Positions 43,426-56,412 of a stretch of 64,000 nucleotides of DNA are shown piece after piece. The position numbers and the translations under genes are program-made. The stretch comes from Pteria penguin (Eukaryota; Mollusca; Bivalvia; Pterioida; Pteriidae), in contig CM068586.1 in NCBI GenBank assembly GCA_035048485.1, forward strand, positions 49,288,933 through 49,352,932, written 5' to 3'. The first letter of the stretch is position 1. The number at the start of each line of letters is the position of its first letter. The notes below the pieces were generated by a model. That model saw only the letters and a program-made list of their open reading frames with translations. It was not told the origin of the DNA and searched no databases.

Positions 43426-46400
43426 ATCGAATTAATAGATATTCATTAATTTGAAATACTTATACATATACAATATATTTTGAATATAAGGGATACATTA
43501 AACAGTTTTACTGATTTTCTAAAGTGCAGTTAATTCATGCTGCACTTGAACTTTAAGAGATAAAAAAAAATACATCTGACAAACCTTTTTGACACAAATC
43601 ATCAAGGACATGCAGAATAATTCAAAAGTATTTCACATTCCATATTGAATCAATTACAGATGGCGACTTTCGCATGTCTTGAGATTCGCAATTAGTAATA
43701 TAAAATTATGAATTGCCCCACTGTAATGGAAATTACATTTTACGTATAATGCGGACGTGATTTTACACTTCTTTTTCATTATCTTTGAAAATAAAGTGTC
43801 ACAGCACAATTGACTAGGTGGATTGAGTGTAAAGACCTACAAGCAATTTAATACATTATGTACTTTCAAGCCGGGGTTTTCCTTTAATCCTAAACCATTG
43901 AGTAAGGATTGCCTCTTTAATCGACCGTCCTAAGTCAGTATCGCAGATGCTTTATAAGTGAAATGCATTTATGACGTCAATATCTGTGCTTATTCTTGTT
44001 TACATTGTATGGAACACCACAGTTCAAAATGCTATGCTACTGCGGTACTCCCTATAATGTACTATAGTGAACATTCATTGAAATTTGAAAATGACTATTT
44101 ACCATGGTGAACATTTACTGAATTTAGAAAAAGACTATTTAATCAAATGTTTTAATATCATTTTACATTGGTCGGATTATTTGTGTTGGGAGCGACTGTG
44201 AAATTGGCTTTTCATTTCCACCACCACCTTATTTTGGACATTTGGCAGAATTATAAGAAACTCGCAGCCCGCACAATATCTTTGGACATGTTTACTGAAA
44301 TTGTACTACTGGATAAATACATCACCTCTATGTCTCTGTAAAAACACAATCCGGGTCGTTTGTTGTTTGCTGTTTTGTTTGATGGTTTTTCTTTCTAACT
44401 GTTTTTTCCTCAACGTAAAAAATAAATACCTTTCGTTGAATATAAACTCAGTAACCCCATTTTTGAGGAGTGTAGATTGGTATTTATCTTTGAATTATCT
44501 TTTGAAGTTGTATACCCTACAATTCGGTATAATTTCATAAATTAGGGCATGTAAAACAAAATCTGTATTTTTCGTGTGGCTGAAGTTATTAATTTTGCGT
44601 TAATAACATTTTTGTTGCTTCAAACCCTCGGAGAAAATACTTTGTAAATAAAAAGGGTGTTCCATAAATACAACAATAACTTGACTTCGCGCATGCGTAG
44701 TTTAGTCAAAACATAAACGTTGAAGAGAGACTTCAAAAGAAAAGAATTTCAATAAATACTAACTTTAGCAGACTTGAATGTAGATGTTTACGTTACTTTA
44801 TTTACCTCGCCCACGATGATATGCTGCTTCAAAGTAAGATCACGTGATAAGTTGGTTTTCGTAAACATTCTGTATATAAACATAGCGACTTAGACAGCCA
44901 TATCTCACTAAATACGAAGAGTCGGAGAACAACATTTGCAAGTGTCCCTTTTTATCTCTTTTAGCCCTTTATATATAATCCAAACAATTTAGGATATATT
45001 TACCTATAATATGCACTGTACTAGCAACATAGGTTATACAGCTTTAAAAAGCAATGTTTGATTTTTATATATAGAATTTCTATGTGGGTCAAACTTCTGA
45101 GAAGTTTTGAACATAATTCAAATTACGGATTTAATACACTTTTGAAGGTCCTATACATTAACGATAGGACTCTTCGATGCATCAAAACAACTGCAGTCCT
45201 GCATATCCTTATGTTTATCTGTTTTAATGCTTACAAATTGTGGTCCACTTGACATATGCAATGTAATTATTAAATATCTCATTTAACAACGAAATATAAA
45301 CGGAGTATGATTATAATAACTAAGGAATAGAGCGCAAAAACGAATTCTTTCAATTGTAGAGAATATTCATTCCAGTACTTCAGAACAGACACATCTACCT
45401 GGCTTCTTTTGGAAATTTGACCCATACATTTTCTAGTTTATTGTCTTGTTGCGTTTGATTTCTGAATATAGTGAACTGAAACTATATGAATTTAACATGT
45501 AGGTTTGTAAATGTTATGTACACTGACATGAAATAAAAATGATCAATGCATTGGTGTTACGTTACTAATTCAAAGATTACTGTGGAATCATATGTGTGTA
45601 TGGAAGACAATACAACATCAAAGGTTATCAGAACAAAAGTGTAAATAGTGGAACTCAGTAGGTGTCGGACTTGACATTCGGCGGAAAACACCGTGTAAAT
45701 TGTCAAAGGCTAAAGTTTGAGTTAAACCACAAGAGTAAACTTCATCAAACGGCGTAACTAATCGGCTTAATATTGCATACTATCATTATTAATATCATTA
45801 CCAACCCCTTACATCTCTATGCTCGCTCTATGTTGATCGTTGAACATAACGTGAAAATCAATAAAACAGAATAGGATCTTTTTGAGAGGGAAAAAAGAAT
45901 AACTTATATAAAGAGTGTCAATCTGCAATTTCACAAAAAGATTACTGCAATTTAAGCAACTACTGTAGGACCTTATTTTAAGTTCCACCGTAAGAAGAAG
46001 AAAAAATGTTACTGGAAAAGCACCAATCACCTGTGTATTTTAGACTTTGCATGTTCGTTCGTTATAAATACCCGCTTTAAATCAATGGTATCTTCCAGTT
46101 TCCCCAATTCAAATTTTTGTTTATCCTTGTTCAATTGCTTATAAAATGGCTGACAAGGAGATTGCTGTTATACAGTTAGGACAGAATCCTTTTCTTTCCT
46201 GCATTTTTATTTTGTCAAGTGCTTTGTTATTCTATTGATAATGCAGATTATTATACTAAGGTGAATTGGTTTCTTTATGTTATGGTGCTATTTTCTCTGA
46301 ATTAACTTCATGAAATGTCTGTTACAATATCGTACAGCCTTTTCATAATATTAATTATTGTTTTGGGGTTCGGTCTCATGTGTAAATTCAGTACCCATTT

Positions 46401-46678
46401 CTTTTTCGTAAATATATTAATTATTTTGTTCCCCGTACCAATCAGGAAACTTCATATCTAGTCTGCTCATTGAGCGAGAGTCGCATTTTTCTTAACATCA
46501 CAGTAATTATTCACATTCAATGTCTACAAAGTTTTCTTGCAGGACGACTAAAGGAGAAAATAACGCTGTCAACACATCACCTTGGTCCACATTTAAAGCA
46601 TTTTGTAAAAGGGTATATGTGTTACTTTACTTTATTATTTCTTATGTTTAAATGACATCTATTTAAGCAGATTCACCG

Positions 46679-46713
<35 letters not shown>

Positions 46714-47560
46714 AGGTTTATAGTTCATCGTTTACTTCTAATACTGAAATCACACTGTATTTACAGAATAAACAGAATACTTCACTTCGCTATATTGCTT
46801 AAAAGTAAACCATTCACTTCTAATTAAGTACGTTTTTTATAATTGTTAATGCAAGTAAAGACACAAAAACATGGCAGTGAGAACTCAAAGTATATGAATT
46901 TAATGAAAAAAGTGCTATATTCCTTTTGCAAATGGCACCCAAATTATAGACGAATTCAAAGCAACCCTTCATATTTATAACTATTTACTTTTATGTTGTA
47001 TTTGTCAAGCCTTTCGTCTTTTAAACCAGTGTTGAATTAATTGTATAATCATGTTTTAATGTCATTTTTACGAAGGTTGGATCAAAGCATGGGTTGTCGC
47101 CGAGGAATCGTGTGCAGGAAAATTAGACAAAAATGTTTCCATCATAGGAATATAATGTAAAAAAGCTGATATCATATCTACTATGGACGTGGCTAAAATT
47201 TGTACAGTTGTACCAGAAAATATTACAATTTGTCCCATATGATTGCTGAAAGTGTACAATGTTTTTCCACTTATGTATATTTGAGTCATTAGTTATCTTC
47301 TTTTCTTTCTTTTTTTATCATTATACAATGTAGTGTACCGCACGATGCTATTGAAACAGCATATATGCGATATGATTATTTCATATAATGAGAACTAAAA
47401 AACTCTTATTAGATCAGCTAAGCCTTGTGCATTTAAATTGTATATCTACATCTCTTTCATCCTCTCTTTGCATTGAATTATAATTATTTAAATTAAAACA
47501 GTTGTTTTGTTCCTTTGATTGCTGGGCAAACACACATTCCTGTATATATGAAATAACATG
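43426..47560. other. Anonymous interval, 4.1 kb
   Basis: The longest stretch without a recognised element. A short (TA)n tract is at ~46,680-46,711. No open frame with coding character or splice-like boundaries that I trust. Confidence 0.35.
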
Positions 47561-47728
47561 TAGTTGGTTGGTTAATTAAAGTTTTATGTTGTCTTCCATG
47601 GTTGTTTAATTATATAGCGATATGGCGGCAGGAAGTAACCAACCTCTGAAACATAGTAGCATGAACCCGAATCGTCCGGACTGCAAGCCAGGTGCTGAAG
47701 CATTACACCCACCGTACTCCTTACAAAT
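47561..47728 (-). mobile_element. tRNA-derived SINE, family 2, copy 2b (older)
   Basis: The minus strand reads GGTGTAATGCTTCAGCACC, GGCTTGCAGTCCGGACGATT, GGGTTCATGC, then GAGGTTGGTTACTTCCTGC and a tail ending AACCAACCAAC, collinear with copy 2a but with part of the B box deleted. No clear TSD read. Confidence 0.7.
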
Positions 47729-48157
47729 TACTTGTTGCTATGTAAATTAAAATCAAAGTCAATGTTAAATTAATCGGTAAGTTAAGTAATTATTAAAAGG
47801 AAAAGGGATGTTCATGTGTTTATGAAACATACTGATAATATCATTTCGAATTATTCAATCATTCAAATCTCTCTGCAAACATTTGCTCATTTTCGAACCC
47901 AGTCGAATTAAACAAAACTGGAAATGATTATTTGTGCCGACTGCAATATCACAAAAGAATAACTGCCACAGAAGTCCCATCAGAAAATGTGTTGTCCATG
48001 TGTCAGTCGGAAAATAAATTTTAAGTTTTTGGATTATTCGAGCCTTTGCCACTCGACGAGCAGTTTGAGTTTAACATTTCTTCAACTGTGAAATTACGCC
48101 TAGTATCCAACAAACTGAAAAATCCTCAGACAATATGCTGTTTTTGACTTAAGGTTT
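47729..48157. other. Anonymous interval bordering the DIRS-like element
   Basis: The DIRS 5' end is not defined; its gag-like sequence becomes recognisable only from ~48,158. Confidence 0.35.
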
Positions 48158-48460
48158 ACCTTGATAACCACTTAAATGTACTGAAAAGAGATATTGCGGA
48201 TAGTGCTAACGAGAAAAGTTGGCAAGTCGTTAAAAAACTGAAATCGGACCTTCTATATAAATTCATGTATCAAGGTAATCAAAAACAATTTGATTTTAAC
48301 GATGAAGTTCTAGCTTAGATTTCAGCTATTGAGCGTGCTGCAGAGAAAAGGATTTTCTATCTCTCAAAGTTGCGTGTACTGAGCTCAAGAAGTCTATTCT
48401 TAAACGAAATAAGTGTATCAAGATGGCCAACAAATCTCAGCGGGATGGGATACGGTTAAA
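48158..48460 (+). pseudogene. DIRS-like retroelement, gag-like ORF part 1
   Basis: Translates as LDNHLNVLKRDIADSANEKS, KLKSDLLYKFMYQGNQKQF, FNDEVLA-stop-ISAIERAAEK and, after a one-base shift, LSLKVACTELKKSILKRNK and a GWDTVK block. This YKGNEKQF / W-T-V-K arrangement is typical of the first ORF of animal DIRS/Ngaro-type elements. It breaks off at GGTTAAA and resumes at 52,563 with KEYLSNELA, so the two parts flank a 4.1-kb insertion. Confidence 0.65.
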
Positions 48461-48903
48461 GTAAAAACCGAAGGGTAAACCATATCTCATAGTCTGTGGA
48501 ATAAAAGGACATTATCGTGAATAGTGGCATATTCAGACAAATGCAAATCCTAATAAAATCGATGTGAGACCAGGTGTCCGGGGGGAGTAAGCTCCCTTGG
48601 TTGCATGCGACACCCGTCGCAAAAGTCTTGCAACAACCTTTCAAGTCGAGGAGGTAAACACATAGATATACACGCACGAACACAGGAAGGAGGCAGGAAC
48701 ACGAAGTCAAATATTCCATTCAAGGCAAGAAAAGTTGCCAAACTGATATTCAGGTGTGGGAAGCGCACGTGAACAAATATCTATATATATATATATATAC
48801 GTATTGTGTAAAATCAAATATAGTCAAAAAGTAAAGATCGTTATGTGTATGTTCAGGTCCAAAAATATCGGTTAACATTCTTGAAAATGGAATCTGACAT
48901 TGC

Positions 48904-51900
48904 GTGTTCCATGCGAAACAGTATATTCCAGAAATGGAATGAATCAAATGTGGATATTAAAAATTCAAAAGAGTTGCTAGAACATCTAAAATCCAAAAAT
49001 TCTACTAAAATTCACTCCATGAAGTCTTTTGATTTTTCGACTCTTTACACAAAAATCCATCATCAGAAATTAAAAGACAGATTAGCAGAAAATATTCAAA
49101 ATTCATTTACTAGTAACAACTGAAGCCGCATATTCAAATATATAGTTATAGGCCATGATAAAACTTATTTTGTTAGGGAAATGTCCGATTCCAAAAATAA
49201 ATACACTGAAACAGATGTCATCCAGATGTTGAACTTTCTCATTGATAACATTTTTGTGGTGTTCGGAGGAAAGGTTTTTCAACACATTGTCGGCATTCCA
49301 ATGGGCACTAACTGTGCTCCGTCTCTGGCTGACATATTCCTTTACTCATACGAAGCTGAATTCATTCAGTATTTCCTTTCTCTAGGAAAAAAAGAATAAT
49401 TAGCTCTTGGCTTCAATTTCACTTACAGATATATAGATGACTTGCTTTCAATTAATAATCCTTCATTCGCGGATTACCTTAGAATCATCTATCCAAGTGA
49501 ACTGGAGGTCAAAGAAACCACAGAAAGTAATAATTCTACTTTGTATTTAGATATTATGTTGTCTTTCGACATTAATGGTCAATTGGACACCTCACCCTAT
49601 GACAAACGTGACGATTTCAATTTCGCTATCACAAACTTTCCTTTCATAAGTAGCAACATTCCATCATCGCCCGCATACGGCATATTCATATCTTAGTTTA
49701 TACGTTATTCCAGAGCATGTTCAAATTATAATGACTTTGTTCTGAGGGCCAGGCGACTTTCAGATAAGCTACCCAACCAGGGTTATGTGCTAAACTTGCA
49801 ACGTCACTGATATAGTACTATGGTCGTTACTAGACTCTTTTTACTCCTTGTCGATATTTGTATTAAGAACTTTACGGAAAATCCGCATTTATTTCAACAG
49901 CCTAATGCATTGACGGCAAATTCTATTAAAAAGAAGATAGCTGACTTACATGCTAAATATGTCTTTGTTCCTGCTGATAAAGCAGGTAATAACATAATAG
50001 TTGTTTAAAAACTATATTATATTGAAGTACTTAAAAACGAATTAAACTCCACTCATACATATGTAGAAAGCCCTACCTCAAAAGACAGCACCTTGCACGA
50101 TCACCTCATGACCATGTCCGACTTCAAAATTAAAACTGATAAATCTGATCTACCAACCATATATTGGCTCCCAAAACTACATAAAAGTCCATATAAATCA
50201 CGTTTCATATCTAATTCTAGCCACTGCTCTACTGCGGTACTATCGAAGCATATTACGTCTGCTCTAACTGCTATAAAAGATCATATTATCAAATATTGTG
50301 ATGTCGCATTTCATAATAGTAACATCAGTTACTTTTGGTCGATTAAAATTCTCATGAAGTTATAGACAAACTTCTTTCGCTAAATTTCCAAGCGACTCAA
50401 ATTTCTACATTTGATTTTTCTACACTTTATACATCTCTGCCTCATGATTTGATTAAAAGCAAGTTGCTGTCTCTTATACAATGGTGTTTTCACAGAGAAT
50501 CTAAAACGTACATATGTACTTCCAATAACTCCGGATTCTTTTCCAACAAACAATATACTTCATATAAATACAGGACTTGCAAGGAATTATGTAAAGCACT
50601 AGATTTTCTCATGAATAATATTTTTGTGCAATTTGATGGCAAGATATATCAACAAATAGTTGGGATTCCTATGGGTACTAACTGCGCGCCTCTGATACCA
50701 GATTTATTTCTTTATTGTTATGAGAGGGATTTTATGGTTTCTCTTCAAAAATCAAAACGTTTTGACCTCATTGACAAATTCAATAATACTTGCAGATATC
50801 TGGATGACATTTTGGTTATCGACAACCCTGAATTCGAACAATTTATATAAGAAATTTATCCACCAGAGCTCACATTGAATAAAGCTAATACTTGAGATAA
50901 ATCTACACCTTTCTTAGATTTAAACATCAAAATTATCAACCACCTAATATATACTAATATTTATGATAAACGTGAGGATTTTGGATTTCCTATTGTAAAT
51001 TTCCCTTACTTGGATGGCGATGTCCCTCGACTCCCATCATATGGTATCTATATATCTCAATTAGTTCGATTTGTCAGAGGCTGCACCGATGTTTTGGACT
51101 TTCATAAACGAAATTTACAAATTACTACGAAACTTTTAACTCAGGGTTACAGATATCACAAGCTAAGAAAAACATTTGGCAAATTCTTCAGATCTAATTC
51201 AGAACTTCTATCTAAATTTGGAAATATTTATTTTCAACAGTATGTATCCAATGGGATTTCCCATCCTTATTTTTACGGTGATCTCGTATATAATCGAAGG
51301 AAAGTAAAAGGCTCCGATAACGTTATTGTATCATGTAATAAAATAATCAAACGTCTTCTAAATAGACAATATGATATTGAGATCATCAAAAAGACTATAG
51401 GTCTTGTTTTTAGCCCCTCTACAGCCTTATGCAGACTTTAACTTGAACGTTGCACGCTGACTAACAGGGCGGTGGGGACTATATGACGGGCCTTGTCCAA
51501 ACCTCTTTCAGAGGAGACATGGTTCTGAACCTCGTCCCCTCTGACTGTTAGTCGGGACTCCTACAGATCTAGGGTCTTAGCTCGCTTTCAGACTGGCAGA
51601 GCACGGTTTATCATGTTGATGTCGCATATATTTTTATACCATTATGTATTTTACAATACCTTACGTGTTTATATTTTTATGACCTCTCAATATGCGATAC
51701 CTGTTGACCCTTGTTCTTTACATGGAGGATTATTTATAAATTTTTAAATGTACGTCCTTTGATTGTTATGGTGAGTGGGAAGGTGGGCCCGTAAACCGGT
51801 TAACCACACCATTTGTATGGCTTTTGTCAAATTAAATGACCGTCCTAAATCGGTATCGTAATTGCACTACAATGAAATATTTTTGTAATATGATATATGT

Positions 51901-52332
51901 TCTAGTATATTATTTATATTCATGTACTGTATAGCTCTATGGTGACTTCTGCTACATAACTGAGCCAGTAACTCCTCTTTTTTCTTCCTTATGATATCTC
52001 GTTATCCAGACTTTTAAATGATATTCTGGACTGAGACCGATTCCGATCATTTTGTACAGATCTGACACCTTCTATATTAGTAGGTTACCTAATTTGACTT
52101 CTTTATATATAAAATATATGTAATTTACACGATATGACTCTTTTTACTGGGTATATGTGACGGGTGTTGCTAGCAAATAAGAGATGTTCACTCTCCTGGG
52201 CACCTGATCTCACTCCATCATATGGGTACACATATGCTAAAGTAGACTTATTTTGTTATTTTCCACTGATTTTGTATGTCCTCTTTTTTTCACGATTTTC
52301 AGAGTTATGGTTTGGATTTATCCATCATCTTT
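48904..52332 (+). mobile_element. PLE-A copy A5, inserted in PLE-C2 and itself split by PLE-B2
   Basis: Flanked by a perfect 7-bp direct repeat ACATTGC (48,897-48,903 and 52,333-52,339) that is single in the reconstructed PLE-C target. Coding pieces: motif A FDFSTLYTKI (~49,026), GIPMGTNCAPSLADIF, YIDDLLSINNPSF (~49,430) and the C-terminal region to ~49,845; the remaining codons and 3' UTR resume at 51,986 (YDISLSRLLNDILD). Stops: TGA at ~49,122, TAA at ~49,396. 5'-truncated. Confidence 0.88.
49846..51985 (+). mobile_element. PLE-B copy B2, inserted in PLE-A5
   Basis: Near-identical to B1 from 38,850 on. RT core: IYWLPKLHKSPYKSRF, FDFSTLYTSLP, GIPMGTNCAPLIPDLF, CRYLDDILVIDNPEF. Stops include TAA at 50,006-50,008 (TGA in B1), TAA at 50,848, TGA at 50,893-50,895 and TAA at 51,439; a one-base deletion lies near 50,348. 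The 3' UTR ends at ~51,985 (TTTTTTCTTCCTT). Left and right borders share TCCTT as a possible TSD. 5'-truncated. Confidence 0.88.
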
Positions 52333-52562
52333 ACATTGCATTAGATCCCAATATCGATCATAGAAGTTCCTAAGTGACAATTTCAAACGTTCCTGAAATA
52401 TACTTGTGAGAGTAGTTTCGTGGCAAGAAGTCTCGCTCTCAGGACGAAATTTTCGTATTTAGAGCATGCCTTGGCATAGCCATAGCGTATAAGTTGTGAA
52501 ATGAAGACGCCGTAGAGGGAGAGGAAGGTAAGTTGCCACTCAGAAAAGGGAAGTTGGTAATA

Positions 52563-52900
52563 AAAGAATATTTATCTAACGAATTAGCCACGGACTCGCA
52601 GGATGAAAAACGCATCTGTGCAGCTGAACACCGGGAATTGCTAGCTAAGCGCCAAAAGAAAGATAAATGTAAACGCAAGGGAGATGCGACTTGCGACTCT
52701 CGGGTTAAACATGGTGCCATTGCCTCTTCTAGCAGTATTTTCGTGGTTTAAGACGTACCACGGCCAAATCATCCGATATGTTTCTGGTGTAACTAAATTG
52801 GACACTCGAGAAGAGACTTCCCAAGGATCAAGGACATCTACAAAACAGCAACGAGCACAGAGACGGTGATTCCAGCCCAGGTTATGTTGATGATGAGTAC
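52563..52900 (+). pseudogene. DIRS-like retroelement, gag-like ORF part 2 with decayed zinc knuckle
   Basis: Resumes with KEYLSNELATDSQDEKRICA and a lysine-rich AKRQKKDKCKRK stretch, then at 52,779-52,823 CFWCN-stop-IGHSRRDFP, a CCHC zinc knuckle whose last cysteine is now Phe and which contains a TAA. Continues to the FDPISVN codons. Nucleic-acid binding by a gag-like protein is the family expectation. Confidence 0.65.
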
Positions 52901-52904
52901 TTTG

Positions 52905-54770
52905 GCGCATTTGACCCTATTTCTGTAAACAAAAATGTTTCATCTCAAGCTCAGTCTATTAATTCATCTATTCGTGATACTATTAAGAGGCGATTAGTGT
53001 TGGATTTATTATTTTGGCAAGACATTGGTGCTAACAATTTTGTTATTGATGTAATTCAAAAAGGTTATTCAACTCCTATCATTTCTAACCAACATAAAAT
53101 TCAATAAGAACAACAGTTCTGCTTTAAATAATGCTGATTTTGTTTCACTCTCGATGCAGTTTCTGACTCGTTGATTAAGGGTTGTGTGGTTAAGATAGAA
53201 TGTTGTCCTGAGGCTGTCAATCCTCTCAGTGTAGCTTTTAACGGTTCGGGTAAAAATAGGCTTATTTGGGATTTGTGTGAGGTTGATTTACATGTTTGAA
53301 AAAATAGGATAAAGTTTCAAGATTACAAGGTTGCTCTTTTTTACTTTAAGCAAAATCACTTTATGCTTAAGTTTGATCTTAAATCCGGTTATCCCCACAT
53401 TGACATGGCTTAGTGGTGTCGTACTTATTCAGGTTTTTCCTGAGGTCGAGTCCTTATGTATTCACTAAGTGCCTTAGAGCTTTGGTAAAAGTTTGGGGAG
53501 AACATGGCTTGCGTATTGTGCTGTATTATTAACGAGTCTTTTTATCTCTCCATGTCTATGTCTGATCTACAGTTTGTTTCCAAGTCTTTGCCTGATGCAG
53601 GATTTCTTGTAAATAAGGATAAATCAGTATGTACCCCCATACAGTCTCTTCCTTTACTTAATTTGATATGGGGTGCTAAACATTTTTGTAGTTCCATCCC
53701 CCCTTCTAGGATTGCTGACCTTAAAAGTAGCCTAGATGCGTTACTATCATCGCGGTCATGCGTGACTGCTCGCAAATTAGCTCAGATATCTGGTCTAACC
53801 ATTCTATGGTACTTTTTATAGGTAATGTTGGACGCATTAAGACTCGTTGTTTATACAAGTGTATTGAGACTAGGCGCTCTTGGGATTTTAATTTTAGCAT
53901 ATGTGACCAATTTGTGATTAGTGAACTTTTGTTCTGGCGTTCTAACATAGATTCGTTTAATGTTAGAAAGTTTCTTCAGGTAAAGTTCTGTCCCGACTGT
54001 GTCGTCTATTCAGATGCTAGTAGTTATGCATGTGGTGTTGTGTCCCATAAAATGATTTATTTCACAAGACATGTGTACCGAGTATGAGAAGGACAAAAGC
54101 ACCATCTGGAGAAAGAAATGAAGGCCATAGAGATTTTTCACGTTACATTTAGACGTGTTTTAGAGACAAGACAGTGGAACTATTTACAGATAACAAAAAC
54201 CGTGTTTCTATCGTCACGCATGGTAATTCCAAGTTCGATTTACATGATATATCTCTGTCAAATTTTTCGGTATATTCGGATTTGTCCGTAAATTTTGATT
54301 TGCAATGGATTCCAAGAGTTTTGACTCAGAATGCAGACTCTTTCAGTAAAATTTTGATTTTGATAATTGGGGGTTCTCAGTTGATTTCTTAAACTTTATT
54401 GAATATATTTTAGACCTCAAACTGTAATCTTCCTTTTTTTTCTTCCCTAGATTCTATACTCTGAGTAGTTCTGGTGTGGATGTTGTCTCTGTTAGTTGTG
54501 GATTGTGCCTCCTATCCATCTGGTTACCAGTGCGAATGAGCATTGTGTTGCCTCGAAGGTATCCCGGAGTTTTGTGGTCCTAAATGGCCTTCGACACCTT
54601 TTTTGCCTCTTATATTTTGGAACAAGTGGCAATATCATTCATATATTAATGTCAGCGACAATTCTAATATTTTTGTGTCTGGTTCTTATAAGAATTCTGT
54701 TTTCGGGTCCAAGAAATTTAACGGTAAAGTACTTGTTTTCAGAATAGAATTTTGATATTATTGTATCATA
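52905..54770 (+). pseudogene. DIRS-like reverse transcriptase and RNase H pseudogene
   Basis: Order: SIRDTIKRRLVLDLLFW and GANNFVIDVIQKGYSTP; AVNPLSVAFNGSGKNRLIWD; KNRIKFQDYKVAL; FMLKFDLKSGYPHIDMA (motif A, D in FDLKSGY); after decay, MACVLCCI and GFLVNKDKSVCTPIQ; VTARKLAQISG; then the RNase H part with VVYSDASSYACGVVS (~54,000) and LFTDNKN (~54,176), DLQWIPR, NADSFSK, and a tail WIVPPIHLV. Many stops and frameshifts, several TGA at Trp positions as expected from G-to-A decay. The YxDD motif is not intact. It would copy the element RNA into DNA when functional. Confidence 0.75.
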
Positions 54771-55412
54771 TTTCTATCGACATTAAAAAGTATAGATTAT
54801 TTTCTATTTGTCTTATTTTTTTCATTCTCTTGTAATATCCGAATTTATTCATAATTTCCGGATTTTAAACCGTCGCCGTGAAGTATAAAAAGAAATGGGC
54901 GGACCGAAATTTGAAAATGTCGGTTTTTTACACTTGAACGAGAGAGAGTATTTTTTTCTGAGTTTAATATACTAGACCCACTATTTTGAATTAATTCTTA
55001 GCATGCAAATAGATACAAATGCTATGCATAATTCACGAAAGGTTTACATTGATTAGTGGTCAGGAATGTTGAAATTACGTGTGGTAAATTGCAAGTAGAG
55101 AGATTCTAACTGACCTGGAATCCATATATTGAACATTGAGCAGAGCAGAGCTCACCGTAACTGACAGGATGTAAACACTGTGACTCAGTATTGTAAACAT
55201 TGCTTTCCCGAGCAATTTTATTAAAAAGTCCATGCTGTACACAATGTGAATAATCACGTATAAATTGATTATTGTGATTTGATTTTTCTGTAAGATGTCA
55301 TACTAAATAAATAAAATATCGTTCCGTGCTTCACGATTTAGTTCCATCTATGTCCCATGTAATGTCTACTAGGCGGGTTGGGATAAAATTCGCGTACAGC
55401 GTCAAGTACACA
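54771..55412. other. Anonymous interval within the DIRS-like nest
   Basis: No recognised coding sequence; the N-terminal ~130 codons expected of a DIRS recombinase are not seen here. Confidence 0.35.
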
Positions 55413-55919
55413 TCATGGCATAATTTCACGCAAAGTGTACATTTCTTCTAGATCTTGAGGGTTATTATACTGTAACATTTGCCTTTTCTTGTTTAGATAA
55501 CGAGGATGAATCCTTGCATTATTAGATGAAATGAAATTCCAAAAAATTCTGTATTTTACTTTTCTAATAGCGGAGTTTATCATATGAGGTCGGACCGCAT
55601 TTCCTAACCATGCCTGTCAGATGTTATGCACGGGACACAAAACACTGTTCACATTCTCCGGTATTCCCTTCGATTCCTTGATTGCTTGGTGGATCGTGTT
55701 CGCCACCCTCACCACCATTTGAGGTTCCCTGTAAATCTGAAACCTGTTGCACAACAGATTCATTTTGTGAATTATTGTGTCAATAGTTTCAGACTCAATC
55801 TTCCAGTCATTCATAAGAATATTTTTATCTGTGTCCCAGTTATTAAAGTTGCTGAATTCAGAAATTATTGCACTCTGGACTCTTGTTAGGTGTAACGAAA
55901 CCTGCCGTTGCTCCGCCAT
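55413..55919 (-). pseudogene. Uncharacterised ORF with one in-frame TGA, divergent to the transposase
   Basis: From ATG at 55,919 (context GAGATATGGCGG) the frame runs 100 codons (MAEQRQVSLHLTRVQSAI to CPVHNI), meets TGA at 55,617-55,619, and continues in the same frame for 67 codons (QAWLGNAVRPHMINSAIRKV onward) to a second TGA. The composition looks like real protein. Not recognised. Its position ~500 bp from, and divergent to, the transposase suggests an accessory ORF of the same DNA transposon, but a host-gene fragment is possible. Confidence 0.4.
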
Positions 55920-56412
55920 ATCTCAACTTTCAGAAAATTAGAAATGTGGATTATCACAGAAAGCGTTCAAATATAGTGTTTCATTTAACATGAAGCTGCA
56001 AGAAAATGCTGTTTCTGTTGTCTAGGAGTGTGTCAATGGAATTCCCAGGACAGGGGAAGAATCTGATTACCATAAAAGGGATGATTGCAAAGAAAAATAT
56101 TATGGAAAAATTATTTTCCTATCATTATGAAAAGATTTCTGTCAGTATTTGACACTTTGCAAAATAGAGCTTCTAATTAAAAACATGTACAACTTTGCCT
56201 CTATAAGTTTATACTATAAATGACAATTAGCGAAAAAGATGGAAAGAGGCAAATAGAAATGAGTTTGGCAGGAAAAATGAAAATCGGATAATGGTGAAGC
56301 CATGAAAATTAGAAATGAACAAAAAAAACAAAAAAGAGAAAGAAGATAAGAATGTATCGGGGAATTTGAGATTTTATGCATTTTCAGAAAATGATGAAAT
56401 GGAAATACTGAC
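55920..56412. other. Spacer between divergent ORFs
   Basis: AT-rich noncoding DNA; could hold a shared promoter. Nothing specific seen. Confidence 0.3.

Larger units (their letters stand above)
48461..52561 (-). mobile_element. PLE-C copy C2, inserted in the DIRS gag ORF and itself split by PLE-A5
   Basis: The minus strand reads a C-terminal coding region at 52,561-52,340 (NLPSSPS, FVLRARLLATKLLSQ, FYDRYWDL), then, after the PLE-A5 interruption, QCQIPFSRMLTDIFGP at 48,896-48,850 and the UTR with CGACGGGTGTCGCATGCAACC to 48,461. Short similarity TTAAAG (48,456-48,461) and TAAAAG (52,561-52,566) at the borders may be the TSD. 5'-truncated. Confidence 0.75.
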
